From positions 16,714,648 to 16,778,647 of the forward strand of contig JAVIAB010000024.1 in assembly GCA_032433765.1 (NCBI GenBank): 64,000 nucleotides of DNA. Reading direction: 5' to 3'. Positions 11,235 to 20,887 of this stretch are shown here, in pieces. Within the stretch, counting starts at the first letter, position 1; each line of letters opens with the position of its first letter. The notes beneath the pieces were generated by a model. The model did no database searches. It was not told the DNA's origin and saw only the letters and a program-made list of their open reading frames with translations. A program made the position numbers and the translations under genes. This stretch comes from Megaustenia siamemsis. Lineage: Eukaryota; Mollusca; Gastropoda; Stylommatophora; Ariophantidae.

Positions 11235-11488
11235 GGGAGCCGCGATAGCTCAGTGATTAGTGAACTGAACTACAAAGGACAAGAGGTAGGGTTCGATCCC
11301 AACCGACGGCGTCCGGGTTCACCCAGCCTTAAATGGGTACCGTATTTTTTGCTGGGAAAGTAAAGCGGCACGGGCGTAATACTGACCACATTACCCCAAA
11401 AATCATGGGCTGAAGGTCTGTAAAATTTATGGTCACTAACACCGTATTCCCTATACGCCACTTGACGTGACAGGGGTACTTTACTTTT
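11235..11488 (+). mobile_element. SINE-A, monomeric form
   Basis: Head with an intact A box (TAGCTCAGTGATTAG) and B box (GGTTCGATCCC), body, hairpin and TTTACTTTT end. It is followed within ten bases by another, 5'-truncated copy in the same orientation. Confidence 0.9.
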
Positions 11489-11494
11489 ATGTTT

Positions 11495-11642
11495 GATCCT
11501 CCCAGCCTTAAATGTGTACCGGATTTTCTCTGGGAAAGGAAAGCGGCACGGGCGTAATACCGACCACATTACCTAAAAAATCATGGTAACTAACATCACA
11601 TTCCCTATACGCCACTTGGCGTGATGGGGGGTACTTTACTTT
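11495..11642 (+). mobile_element. SINE-A, 5'-truncated
   Basis: Starts in the body at CCCAGCCTTAAATG and runs to the TTTACTTTTT end. It lacks the tRNA-like head. Confidence 0.85.
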
Positions 11643-11774
11643 TTACTACTTATGTTGGACCCTGATAACACAAGGTGGGAATGAATATACTCTGTAGAAG
11701 ATGTTTCTTTGTGACGATAGATACTGTCTTGTGTTGAAATACAGAAGCCAGTCGTCTCAATATAGCTTCTAGAT

Positions 11775-11925
11775 TCACCTAGACATATTGGTACCGAAGA
11801 TTTTTTTTTTTAATGAAAATATAGACGGCACTGGAGGTATGCTGGCCACATTACCAAAAGCGCGAATCGTGTTTCAAAGAAAAGGGACCTGACTCCATAT
11901 TCCCTATACATCATCGTGGAGGTTG
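11775..11925 (+). mobile_element. Old SINE-A relic
   Basis: Retains the order GGTACCG, T-run, GGCAC...GCTGGCCACATTACC, and CCATATTCCCTATAC of the SINE-A body, but with many substitutions. This points to an older insertion than its neighbours. Confidence 0.55.
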
Positions 11926-12194
11926 TTTCCCCTTCACCCGTTGAAAGGATGAAAGTGTGAACACGGTAACCATTGCTTTCAAATAAAGTGGACAATAGCG
12001 AGCCAGGTCTGTGCATAACAAGCAAGCTACTGGAAACCATCAAGGCACCTGTGAATCTTCCTCCTTGCCTCTTTTTCTCTCATTCTTCCTTTCTGGATGT
12101 TCCAATTCTATTAGTTTTCTATGTCTCTCATTATTACTTTTCATTTTTTCTAACCTATATTCTCTTTTTCTTTTTCTTATTTTTTTTTTACTCA

Positions 12195-12360
12195 TTATCA
12201 TGTACCGGGCTTGCTGGCGTAGGTGATCATGTCTCTCCACAACTTTCGACCTCGACAGTTATTTATCATTTCAGTTGGTGACCTTCTGTCAAGCCATTCT
12301 CTTAAGCTGTCTGGTAGTTTTTCTCTTTATTTCCCTCTATCTCTTCGTCCCTCAATTTTT
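12195..12360 (-). mobile_element. RTE-A 3' end fragment
   Basis: Reverse complement of the RTE-A 3' end. It starts with a CATTATCATG remnant of the (ATG)n tail, then GGCGTAGGTGATCATGTCTC, and the same pyrimidine-rich line as in 32072-32505, 52471-53335 and 63521-64000. Only the last 50 or so codons of the element remain. Confidence 0.8.
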
Positions 12361-12409
12361 TTTATAATAATAATTTGTTACTAATTTATTATTAATTTAT
12401 TATTAATTA

Positions 12410-12425
12410 TTTATTATTAATTATA

Positions 12426-12520
<95 letters not shown>
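12410..12520. repeat. (ATT)n then (TA)n microsatellite
   Basis: A TTA-trinucleotide tract is followed by about 28 TA dinucleotides. Confidence 0.97.
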
Positions 12521-12535
12521 CTACTTGCAAGTAAA

Positions 12536-12659
12536 AAAAAATAAAAGTAAAGAGCCCCATCACGCCAAGTGACGTATAGAGAATATGATGAAAGTGACCA
12601 TAATTTTTATTGACTTTCGCCACATATTTTTGGGGTTATATTGTCGGTATTACGCCGGT
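12536..12659 (-). mobile_element. SINE-A, 3' half, split by a LINE
   Basis: Reads in reverse from the SINE-A 3' end (AAAGTAAAG...CACGCCAAGTG) to TACGCCGGT. The rest of the same SINE lies at 15951-16095. A near-complete LINE occupies the gap. Confidence 0.92.
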
Positions 12660-15600
12660 TAAAGCACTATCTCCATATCCTGTGCCCAGGCAGAGTAGGC
12701 AAAGTGAAATGAGGAAGAAAGCACCAATGTTTAAACTTGGCACATGGAACGTAAGGACCATGTGCCCTGGACTTATTAAAACAAGCACACTGAAAGAAGG
12801 ACAAATTAGAACAACAGCACTCATAGATAAAGAACTAAATAGGCTACATGTTGATATTGCTGCCCTACAAGAAACAAGACTCTCAGACTGTGGTTCTGTA
12901 AAGGAAGAAAACTATACCTTTTTCTGGCAAGGCCTAAGCCCCGAAAAACCACGTATACATGGAGTAGGCTTTGCTGTACATAACAAACACATAAACTCCA
13001 TAACCACGCCAAAAGGAGTGTCTGAACGCTTGATGATACTCCAGCTACATACGAAGAGTGGATCAATAAATATCATTAGTGCCTATGCACCAACGTTGGC
13101 TGCATCAGACGAAGAGAAAGACAACTTCTACCAACAACTGCAAATGACCATTGACTCACTTCCAAAAGAGGAACTATTATACTTACTCGGTGATTTCAAC
13201 GCACGCACAGGATCTGATCAGCAATATTGGCCAACATGTCTAGGTCACCACGGCATTGGAAAAATCAACGGAAATGGCCAGCGACTCCTAGAATTCTGCT
13301 CAAATAACCACCTATGTGTAACAAATACATACTTTAATGTGAATCACAAGCATAAAGTAACATGGCGTCATGCTAGAAGTGGTCACTGGCACCAACTAGA
13401 CCTAGTTCTTACACGTAGGCAGTCTTTAAATAACATCAGAATAACACGAACATATCACAGTGCAGACTGCAACACAGACCACGCTCTAGTCATTAGTAAG
13501 ATCAAAGCCAGAAGTAGTCGTATCTACAAATCAAGAGAGCCTGCAGCAGCCAAGATCAACATCACAGCGACAAAAACCACACCAACCGAAGATATTTTTA
13601 GATCCAAGTATGATGAACTGGTAGAAGAAGTAGAAGATGCATCAAGTGTGGATGACAACTGGTGCTCCCTGAGAACACACATCTATAACTGCGCTCTATC
13701 TACCTACGGCCAGAAACGGTTCTCAAAGAACGACTGGGTCGAAGAAAATGCAGCAAGACTAGACCCACTAATAGCTAATAAGAAAAAGGCTTTACTGAAC
13801 TTCAATAATAATCCCAATCAAATCACCAAGGATCAGCTCAAACATGCGCAAGCCACCCTACAACGCGAAGCAAGAAGATGCGCAAACGAATACTGGAACA
13901 ATCTATGCTCTGAAATACAGAAAGCCTCAGACAGGGGCGACTCAAAAACCATGCATGACAATATAAAAAAGGCCCTTGGACCAAAAATAACAAAATTAGC
14001 CCCCCTAAAATCCAAGTTTGGAGAACCTATTACTGACAAGGGACAACAAATGCAAAGATGGGTTGAACACTACTCTAATCTATACAGTGACGACAGACCA
14101 GCAAACACAGCTCTAGCACAATCAATACCCCAATATCCTACAATGTTTGAACTGGATGTTGAGCCTACTATGAACGAACTTGCTGACGCTATAAATGCCC
14201 TCTCAAGAGGAAAAGCTGCAGGAAATGACAACATTCCCACAGATGTACTAAAGGACAACCTAAGCGTACTACTTCCACACCTATACAAACTGCTAATTAA
14301 ATGCTGGAGAAACGGAGAAATACCTCATGATATGAGAAATGCCAAGATTATAACGCTGTACAAGAATAAAGGAGACAGGGGTGACTGCAACAATTACAGA
14401 GGCATTTCTCTCCTTAGCACAACAGGCAAAGCTTTTGCTAGAGTCGTACTTAATCGCCTGCATAGACTTGCAGAACGGGTGCTTCCCGAGTCCCAATGCG
14501 GTTTCAGACCCGGGAGATCAACCATAGATATGATCTTCACTCTTAGACAACTGCAGGAAAAGTGTCGGGAACAAAATATGCCGCTCTATATTGCCTTTGT
14601 GGATCTCACAAAGGCATTCGACACAGTAAACAGAGATGGTCTCTACAAGGTGTTAGAAGGCATAGGCTGCCCCCCTAAATTACTTAGGCTGATAATTTCC
14701 TTCCATGAAGACATGAATGGCAAAGTCCATTTTGATGGGAGTCCATCAGAGAATTTCAAAGTCAACAAAGGAGTGAAACAGGGATGTGTCCTCGCCCCCA
14801 CCCTTTTTGGTATATTTTTTGCTGCCCTCCTAAATTACACCTTCGAAAACAGCTCAGGAGATATTTACATTCGCACTAGACCAGATGGCTCACTGTTCAA
14901 CCTAGCACGACTAAGAGCAGAAACCAAAACAAATGTTGCCCTACTTAAAGAATTCTTATTTGCTGACGATGCAGCCCTAGTCGCTCATAGTGAGGCCACC
15001 CTACAGTCGCTGATCAACAACCTGGATAAAGCATGCGACCTTTTTTCACTGTCAATTAATGTTCAGAAGACAGTAATACTAAATCAAGGTGACTTCAAAC
15101 CTATATCTATTACTCTAAAAGACTGCCCACTAGAATCAGTACAGAAATTTACATATCTTGGATCCACAGTTACGCAAACCATCTCTCTTGATGAAGAAAT
15201 AAACTGTCGAATTGGTAAGGCAGCTACGACCTTCGGCAAACTCACAAAAAGGGCATGGAACAACACGAAACTAACTCAAAAGACTAAACTCTTAATATAT
15301 CAAACTTGTGTGCTTAGCACACTACTATATGGATCCGAAACCTGGACAACATACTCAAACCAGGAAAAAAGACTAAATGTCTTCCACATGCGATGTCTCC
15401 GCAAAATAATGCACATCAAATGGCAGGACAAAATAACCAACTTAACTGTCCTGCAACGTGCTAAGACCCTAACAATCATGTCGATGCTCAGAAGTCGAAG
15501 GCTAAGATGGCTGGGGCATGTCCAACGGATGGAAGAAAAACGCATTCCTAGGCAAATACTATATGGCGAGCTAAAACACGGAAAACGACAAATCGGCAGA

Positions 15601-15950
15601 CCTAAACTACGATATAGAGATATCTGCAAATCATCTCTGAAAGACTTCTCCATCTGTGAAAACGACTGGCAACATCTGGCAAGTGATCGCACATCATGGA
15701 GAGCACGTATAAGGAACGGTATAACAACATTTGAGACTGTTCTAAGACAGGACTTAGAAGAGAAGAGACTCATGAAAAAGGATGGTAAACCCTGTGGACC
15801 AGCGAGCCTGACCTGTTCATTATGTGACCGCGTGTGTTTGTCAAACATTGGTAGAATTAGCCACGAGAGAAGCTGTTCGGCAAAAACAATACCTCAAAAA
15901 AATACGCAATAGCCTCCACTAGACCGTCTGACAAGACGAAAAGGGCCATA
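12660..15950 (+). mobile_element. LINE-F, apparently full-length non-LTR retrotransposon
   Basis: TACGCCGGT occurs at 12651-12659 and again at 15951-15959, exactly where the two halves of one SINE-A copy should join. This fixes the element at 3,291 bp with a 9-bp target-site duplication. The 5' leader is 49 bases, then one long uninterrupted coding frame, then a 38-base 3' trailer without a poly-A tail. The intact frame and the exact duplication suggest a recent insertion. The domain layout is APE endonuclease, reverse transcriptase, C-terminal zinc-finger-like motif. I place it in the RTE/CFDP2-like group by motif style, without a tree. Confidence 0.95.
12709..15912 (+). CDS. LINE-F polyprotein: APE endonuclease, reverse transcriptase, zinc-finger tail
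   Basis: An uninterrupted frame of 1,067 codons. I chose the ATG at 12709 because the upstream extension runs into the split SINE; the ATG at 12727 is an alternative. Residues 8-265 are an APE-type endonuclease: TWNVRT near 13, the ALQET catalytic glutamate at 55, SAYAP near 125, GDFN with D162/N164, and TDH with D257/H258. This domain should nick target DNA. The reverse transcriptase follows, with GISLLS, CGFRPGRS, FVDLTKAFD (D632), GVKQGC and FADDAAL (D753/D754), so both catalytic acidic sites are present. The C-terminus has a CxxC-x12-HxxxC motif (C1036, C1039, H1052, C1056), probably for nucleic-acid binding. All key residues look intact, so the protein could be functional. Confidence 0.96.
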   Translation: MRKKAPMFKLGTWNVRTMCPGLIKTSTLKEGQIRTTALIDKELNRLHVDIAALQETRLSDCGSVKEENYTFFWQGLSPEKPRIHGVGFAVHNKHINSITTPKGVSERLMILQLHTKSGSINIISAYAPTLAASDEEKDNFYQQLQMTIDSLPKEELLYLLGDFNARTGSDQQYWPTCLGHHGIGKINGNGQRLLEFCSNNHLCVTNTYFNVNHKHKVTWRHARSGHWHQLDLVLTRRQSLNNIRITRTYHSADCNTDHALVISKIKARSSRIYKSREPAAAKINITATKTTPTEDIFRSKYDELVEEVEDASSVDDNWCSLRTHIYNCALSTYGQKRFSKNDWVEENAARLDPLIANKKKALLNFNNNPNQITKDQLKHAQATLQREARRCANEYWNNLCSEIQKASDRGDSKTMHDNIKKALGPKITKLAPLKSKFGEPITDKGQQMQRWVEHYSNLYSDDRPANTALAQSIPQYPTMFELDVEPTMNELADAINALSRGKAAGNDNIPTDVLKDNLSVLLPHLYKLLIKCWRNGEIPHDMRNAKIITLYKNKGDRGDCNNYRGISLLSTTGKAFARVVLNRLHRLAERVLPESQCGFRPGRSTIDMIFTLRQLQEKCREQNMPLYIAFVDLTKAFDTVNRDGLYKVLEGIGCPPKLLRLIISFHEDMNGKVHFDGSPSENFKVNKGVKQGCVLAPTLFGIFFAALLNYTFENSSGDIYIRTRPDGSLFNLARLRAETKTNVALLKEFLFADDAALVAHSEATLQSLINNLDKACDLFSLSINVQKTVILNQGDFKPISITLKDCPLESVQKFTYLGSTVTQTISLDEEINCRIGKAATTFGKLTKRAWNNTKLTQKTKLLIYQTCVLSTLLYGSETWTTYSNQEKRLNVFHMRCLRKIMHIKWQDKITNLTVLQRAKTLTIMSMLRSRRLRWLGHVQRMEEKRIPRQILYGELKHGKRQIGRPKLRYRDICKSSLKDFSICENDWQHLASDRTSWRARIRNGITTFETVLRQDLEEKRLMKKDGKPCGPASLTCSLCDRVCLSNIGRISHERSCSAKTIPQKNTQ

Positions 15951-16095
15951 TACGCCGGTACCGCTGTACTGTCTCAAAAACGAATCAGGTATATCCATAT
16001 AGGCTGGGTGAACCCGGAAGCAATCGATGAGGATCAAACCTGGCCTCTTGTTCCTCGTAGTTCAGTTCACTAACCACTGAGCTATCGCTGCTCCC
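15951..16095 (-). mobile_element. SINE-A, head half, split by a LINE
   Basis: Continues the SINE-A interrupted at 12659: the body (GGCTGGGTGAACCCGGAAG) leads into the reversed head (CAGTTCACTAACCACTGAGC, then TATCGCTGCTCCC). The B box is mutated. Confidence 0.92.
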
Positions 16096-16177
16096 TATTG
16101 AGAATTGTGTGGAAGGAAAATATTACTTACAGCGAAGTTCTCAATCAGCTCGAAAAGCAGGAATAAAAAGCTACTTC

Positions 16178-16622
16178 ATACATTTGAACAAGACAACTAA
16201 AATTCTTGATACATTTGAACAAGACAACTAAAATTCTTGATACATTTGAACAAGACAACTAAAATTCTTGATACATTTGAACAAGACAACTAAAATTATT
16301 GACACATTTGAACAAGACAACTAAAATTCTTGACACATTTGAACAAGACAACTAAAATTCTTGACACATTTGAACAAGACAACTAAAATTCTTGACACAT
16401 TTGAACAAGACAACTAAAATTCTTGACACATTTGAACAAGACAACTAAAATTCTTGACACATTTGAACAAGACAACTAAAATTCTTGACACATTTGAACA
16501 AGACAACTAAAATTCTTGACACATTTGAACAAGACAACTAAAATTCTTGACACATTTGAACAAGACAACTAAAATTCTTGACACATTTGAACAAGACAAC
16601 TAAAATTCTTGACACATTTGAA
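16178..16622. repeat. 31-bp minisatellite
   Basis: About 14 copies of a 31-bp unit (ACATTTGAACAAGACAACTA plus AAATTCTTGAC). The first copies carry GATACATT and later ones GACACATT, so one variant spread along the array. Confidence 0.97.
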
Positions 16623-16845
16623 GCGACACAATACCCCGCTGAAAGTCATCTTAGAGTGGAAAGTACAAGGCAGGTGAAGCAGAGGAACACCAGTACCAAA
16701 GTGAACTACAAAAAATGGACAGGTGTACAAATGACATCGTGCACTATCAAGACAAACGACACGACGAAACGAGTTTTTACTCCATTGACGCTCCATTGTA
16801 GTCAACATCCGATGTGGAGACAAAATGCAATGACTAAACTACTAC
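16623..16845 (+). mobile_element. Old RTE-B 3' relic
   Basis: A worn copy of the RTE-B 3' coding end (compare 60608-61112). GACACAATA, AGGTGAAGCAGAGG, GGACAGGTG and GGAGACAAAATG keep the order of the younger copies but not the frame. Confidence 0.55.
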
Positions 16846-16859
16846 CACTACAACGGCTA

Positions 16860-17109
16860 GAGCTGCGATAGCTCAGTGGTTAGTGAATAGGACTACAAAG
16901 GACAAGAGGTAGGGTTTGGTCTTGATCGACGGCTTCCGGATTCACCCAGCCTTAAATGTGTATCAGGTTTTTTCTTGGAAAATAAAGTGTAATACCGAGC
17001 ACATTACTATAAAAATCATGTGCCGGAAGTCTATAAAAAGTATGGTCACTAACACCATATTCTTACACGCCACTTGGCTTGACGGGGCTACTTTAATTTT
17101 TGTTTTCTT
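16860..17109 (+). mobile_element. SINE-A, monomeric form with exact duplication
   Basis: A 250-bp monomer flanked by ACTACAACGGCTA at 16847-16859 and 17110-17122. The duplication abuts the single tRNA-like head, so this is a true full-length monomer and not a truncated dimer. The A box TAGCTCAGTGG is intact; the B box is mutated (GGTTTGGTCTT). Confidence 0.93.
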
Positions 17110-17122
17110 ACTACAACGGCTA

Positions 17123-17651
17123 CTACATCTTCTAATCCTTATTCTTTCTCGCTTCTTGTATTTCTTTCTATCCTCATCACCTTCTTCTCTCATTCTTCTT
17201 CCTCGTCTTTCCTCAACCACTGATCGTCATAATATAGAAACTTCTAGTTTTGAGACAAACAAACAGAAGAGAATTCGGATTATAGAAATGGAAAGTAAGA
17301 AGATGGCTTTCTATATTTTATGCCTTCTTGCACTTTTCCATATATTTCTCCATCCCTCCCTTTCTATCAACAATGCGATCTCCTAGAGAACTTGCTCCTT
17401 GTTTATTTATCACATCTCCCCGTTATTCTGTGGGATAACTCTACCTCTTTTTAAAGTGGTGGAACCTGTGACAAGCGCGTCAGTGTATGATTGGACAATG
17501 TTTATAAACATTTTGGTCTGTCCAGGCAGCAAGCACTAGGGCTGAGATTGCCAGTCTGGGTATTATCGAATGCCAGGTGGTTCTTTGAAGTTCGTGGTTT
17601 GGCTGTTGCTGGACAATTTAAACGCAATTATTTCTAGTAAATTTACTACAG
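17123..17651. other. Unassigned region
   Basis: Pyrimidine-rich to 17216, then mixed sequence. I see no convincing exon or shared repeat. Confidence 0.5.
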
Positions 17652-17715
17652 CATCATGTGACATACTGGTTGGCGTAAGCGATCATGACCTTCCACAACC
17701 TTCTATCCATTGTAT
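17652..17715 (-). mobile_element. RTE-C 3' terminal scrap
   Basis: Carries GTTGGCGTAAGCGATCATGA and CTTCCACAACCTTCTATC, the reversed 3' end seen at 19431 and 39168. Confidence 0.6.
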
Positions 17716-17777
17716 AAAACCGCAGAGGTAGGGGAGGGTAGAGCCACGACGAAGCAATGAATTAGAAGTGAATAAAT

Positions 17778-17855
17778 TACCTCAAGTGGTGGGATTCGAA
17801 CCCACTACTACTTGTGCAGAGTCTGTGTCTTACCTACTACCACTCTCTAACGTCC
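17778..17855 (-). repeat. tRNA-like segment, probably a SINE head
   Basis: On the minus strand the B-box-like phrase GTGGGTTCGAATCCCACCAC forms a perfect T-arm. The rest does not fold into a convincing tRNA, and the acceptor stem is not evident, so I read it as a SINE relic. Confidence 0.45.
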
Positions 17856-17934
17856 CCCTTTCTCCTCCTCCCCCTCCTCCCCCGGGCCCCAACCCTATCC
17901 ACAATTTGGAAATGAAACTTGAACAAACAGATGG

Positions 17935-18362
17935 CGATGGGTCGAGTCGATCCAGAGGTCGGAGGTCAACGACACGCAGTCGCCTTTGCCTACGTCCCTG
18001 GACATGCGGGAGTAAATGAAAGAGTGGACAGGTTGGCTAGCTGTGCTGTCATTGTAGATTATTAGCCAATGGATCAGGCGGACGTCATTAATGCCTTCCG
18101 AGATGATGGAAGGGCACTGGACTTCGACAACCATAAGCCCATGTCATCATTCTTTGGATGAAGGAGATGGGAATAGCCAGATGGATGGATACAGCCAAAA
18201 ACGAGAAGCTTAGTGGGCGTATAAGAAAACTTATCAACCAACACAGAACTGGAGTCATCAGTGGGTTGATGCTGCCGAACATGCTGAGAAGGGGATCTGA
18301 GCATCTATGTTCAAAGTGCAATCATACTAACCCACAGGTAACTCAATAACTCAATCATATTC
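17935..18362 (+). mobile_element. RNase H-type LINE, 3' fragment
   Basis: Contains a diverged RNase H C-terminal signature (FAYVPGHAGVNERVDRLAS-like) across frameshifts. The conserved tail follows: INAFRDDGRALDF, GRIRKLINQHRTGVISG, and LRRGSEHL before a CSKCN zinc-binding-like pair. The same module occurs at 57613-57893 (reverse) and 61364-61835. In retroelements the RNase H domain removes the RNA strand of the hybrid. This copy is dead. Confidence 0.75.
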
Positions 18363-18731
18363 ACGTGCACAGACTAAACCAGCAACTGAATTAAATGAGT
18401 TATCTACATCAACAGTGATAAATAAAAAGTATAATTTAGCCCCCAAATGTTCAGGTTCAATCTCGTCATCTCTCCACAGTTTCCACGTCGGAAGAATGCA
18501 CTTCCAGCTCGACCACCTTACGAGTCCAGACTACTTGCAAACAGGAAGACGAGGAACTCACGCATGCGCACGCCAATGTTGACAACAACGAGATTTGCAG
18601 GTTAGCTCATGCTGTCTCCAGCACATTTTTTAAAATGCTATATACTATCTGCTATCTGCTATCTACTATTTGCTATCTGCTATCTACCAAATAGCATTTC
18701 AGAAAATAAAAAAACGTCTTATCCTACATGT
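18363..18731. other. Unassigned region with CTATCTG short repeats
   Basis: A patch of CTATCTGCTATCTACTATTT at about 18645-18690 is a small imperfect tandem repeat. The rest looks unique. Confidence 0.5.
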
Positions 18732-18743
18732 CTATGTCAATAG

Positions 18744-18791
<48 letters not shown>

Positions 18792-19212
18792 ATCGTGCCA
18801 ATTCTGACGTATGGAAGCGAATCATGGACAGTAGACAAACAAATGAAAAGACGATTAGAGGCCACAGAGATGGGATTTCTCAGAACAAAATTAAAGTTCT
18901 CTGGACAGCTGAAAAGACCAGCGAGGACATTCTCAAAGAGGCCAACACAAAAAGGGATTCCCTAAAAAAACAGAAAGAAACAATCAACATTTTTCGGGCA
19001 CATCATGAGAAGAGGAAAGTTAAAATACTTGGTTACAACTGGCAAACTACAGGGAAAGGTTGGCGAACGACAAAGAGGTAAAATACTAGAAAGCTTGGTG
19101 TCATGGCATGGAAAACAATCAACAACAGAATTGATGCGATGCTCTGAGGTTTTGAGGATTATAGAAAGACATGATCGTCTACGCCAACCGGTGTGGCACA
19201 TGATGATGATGA
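18732..19212 (+). mobile_element. RTE-C 3' fragment, left arm of an inverted duplication
   Basis: Starts with CTATGTCAATAGAAG and a (GA)n run (18747-18788), then reverse transcriptase C-terminal coding (translated phrases ILTYGSESWTVDKQMKRR and LVSWHGKQSTTELM), ending in a (GATGAT) tail. Frameshifts are present. The same piece, including the flank and (GA)n, lies inverted at 19431-19909. Confidence 0.85.
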
Positions 19213-19430
19213 CTATCTACTAAACTTTACTTTTTTAATTTCTGTTTGCATTTTAACACTTTTCCCTCTTAATTTTTACCTTCTGTTTTCAGTTTTTAGT
19301 TTCACTTTTACCTTTGTCTTCAGTATTTTGGTTTCTTTGTTTTGTCATGTGACCTCGGTTCTTGATATCTTTAACTTGTATCTGTAAGCTCCAACAGTTT
19401 AGTTTCTTAACTGTTACCTCGTTTCCTCAC

Positions 19431-19909
19431 TCATCATCATCATCATGTGCCTTACCGGTTGGCGTAGGCGATCATGTCCTTCCACAATCTTCTATCTACA
19501 GTGCATCGTATCAGTTCTGTTGTTGACTGTTTTCCATGCCATGACACCAAGCTATCCAGTATTTTCTCTCTTTGTCGTCCGCGATCTCTCTTTCCTTTTA
19601 TTTTGCCAGTTGTAACCAAGTATTCCAACTTTCCTCTTCTCATGATGTGCCCGAAAAATGTTGATTGCTTCTTTCTGATGTTTTTAAGAGCTCACTTTTT
19701 GTATTGGTCTCTTTGAGAATTTCCCCATTGGTCTTTTTAGCTGTCCAGGGAACTTTAAACATTCTTCTGAGAAATCCCATCTCTGTGGCCTCTAATCGTC
19801 TTTTCATTTGTTTGTCTACTGTCCATGATTCGCTTCTATAGGTCAGAATTGGTTCTATATAGCACCGATGAACTCTCTCTCTCTCTCTCTCTCACTTCTA
19901 TTGACATAG
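19431..19909 (-). mobile_element. RTE-C 3' fragment, right arm of an inverted duplication
   Basis: Mirror image of 18732-19212: CATCATCATCATG tail, GGCGTAGGCGATCATGTCCT, through to a (CT)n run and CTTCTATTGACATAG. Because the flank outside the LINE is shared, this looks like one duplicated block and not two independent insertions. Confidence 0.85.
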
Positions 19910-20570
19910 ATTTGTTGCATAAGTGATTTTCCTCACTGCTGCTCATTAAAATCATAACGATTTTAAAGGTTTTCTGCTGTCTCTCCCAGACCGTTAATAT
20001 CTCACAATATTTTATTTACCATGAGCAGTTTGGGTCCTATCATTGTGGTTCGTATGAAATGTGTGTTATCAATATTAGACTTTATACTTTAATTAAACTC
20101 ACACACATACAATACATCGATGCTGGTAATAAATTATCAGTCAAGAAACACATATAGACATTAACTAGCAGACTTGGTTCGGATGACTGGCACTTTTCTG
20201 CAAGCTTAGCTAGTTTTACGATCACTGTCTCATCAATCAAACCAAATATTTGTCACATTTTGGAAGTCCCTTAACCAACAATTCTAATTACCATCACTCT
20301 CCTATCCAGAGAGTAATGTATCGGTCTCGTTAGTCTTCATTCGTTCTGAAATTTCTCTGTCTGTTTTACCAGAATACCGTTGATTTCTGTTCTTTTCTTG
20401 ACCTAATTCCACAAAGAGATTTGTTATTTTCTGTGTGGAAAATACTTCAGGGATTTTTAACTTTTTTGTGGCTGAGGACTTAACATCGTTACCCAAATAA
20501 ATTGAGTCCATATCTGCTTGGCCATATCTGGTACATACACTTTTAACAACTTACATATGGACTGTAGGGA
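19910..20570. other. Unassigned region
   Basis: AT-rich unique sequence. A minus-strand frame of 69 codons (20302-20511, starting MDSIYLGNDVKSS) has plausible composition, but I recognise no domain and see no repeat copy. Confidence 0.4.
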
Positions 20571-20790
20571 AGCGAGTGGTCAAGTTGTTTGAACCTGTCG
20601 TCAGACTGGGCGTTAAGATGTTCTAGTCAGTACGTCCATTTCTTGAGGCTTCTCGACCTACATGGCTTTCTCTTCCTAAGTGGGTTCCATGACAATGCCT
20701 ATATTGCTATGTTAGAATCAGGTTTTTCTAGTGTGTGTCCAAACCATCTCCATTTTCAAGTCATATTTTATTGTTGCTCTACAGACACCT
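20571..20790 (-). mobile_element. LINE-D-like 3' remnant
   Basis: On the minus strand it reads KWRWFGHTLEKPDSNIA, then WNPLRKRK and R-S-R-S: the C-terminal GHTLRK...GKRKRGRPR region found in LINE-D. It runs into the 38-bp array. Confidence 0.65.
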
Positions 20791-20887
20791 TATTTTGTTC
20801 CTTCCCAGATGTCTCCATTTCTGACCTTGTCAAAGCACCTGATGTTCAGAATTTTCCTCAAACAGTTACTTACAAAGGCGTGTCCTT

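Noticed and set aside
12610..12708. Upstream extension of the LINE-F frame
   Set aside because: It starts at a TTG inside the split SINE-A. The element begins at 12660, and the first ATG within it in frame is 12709.
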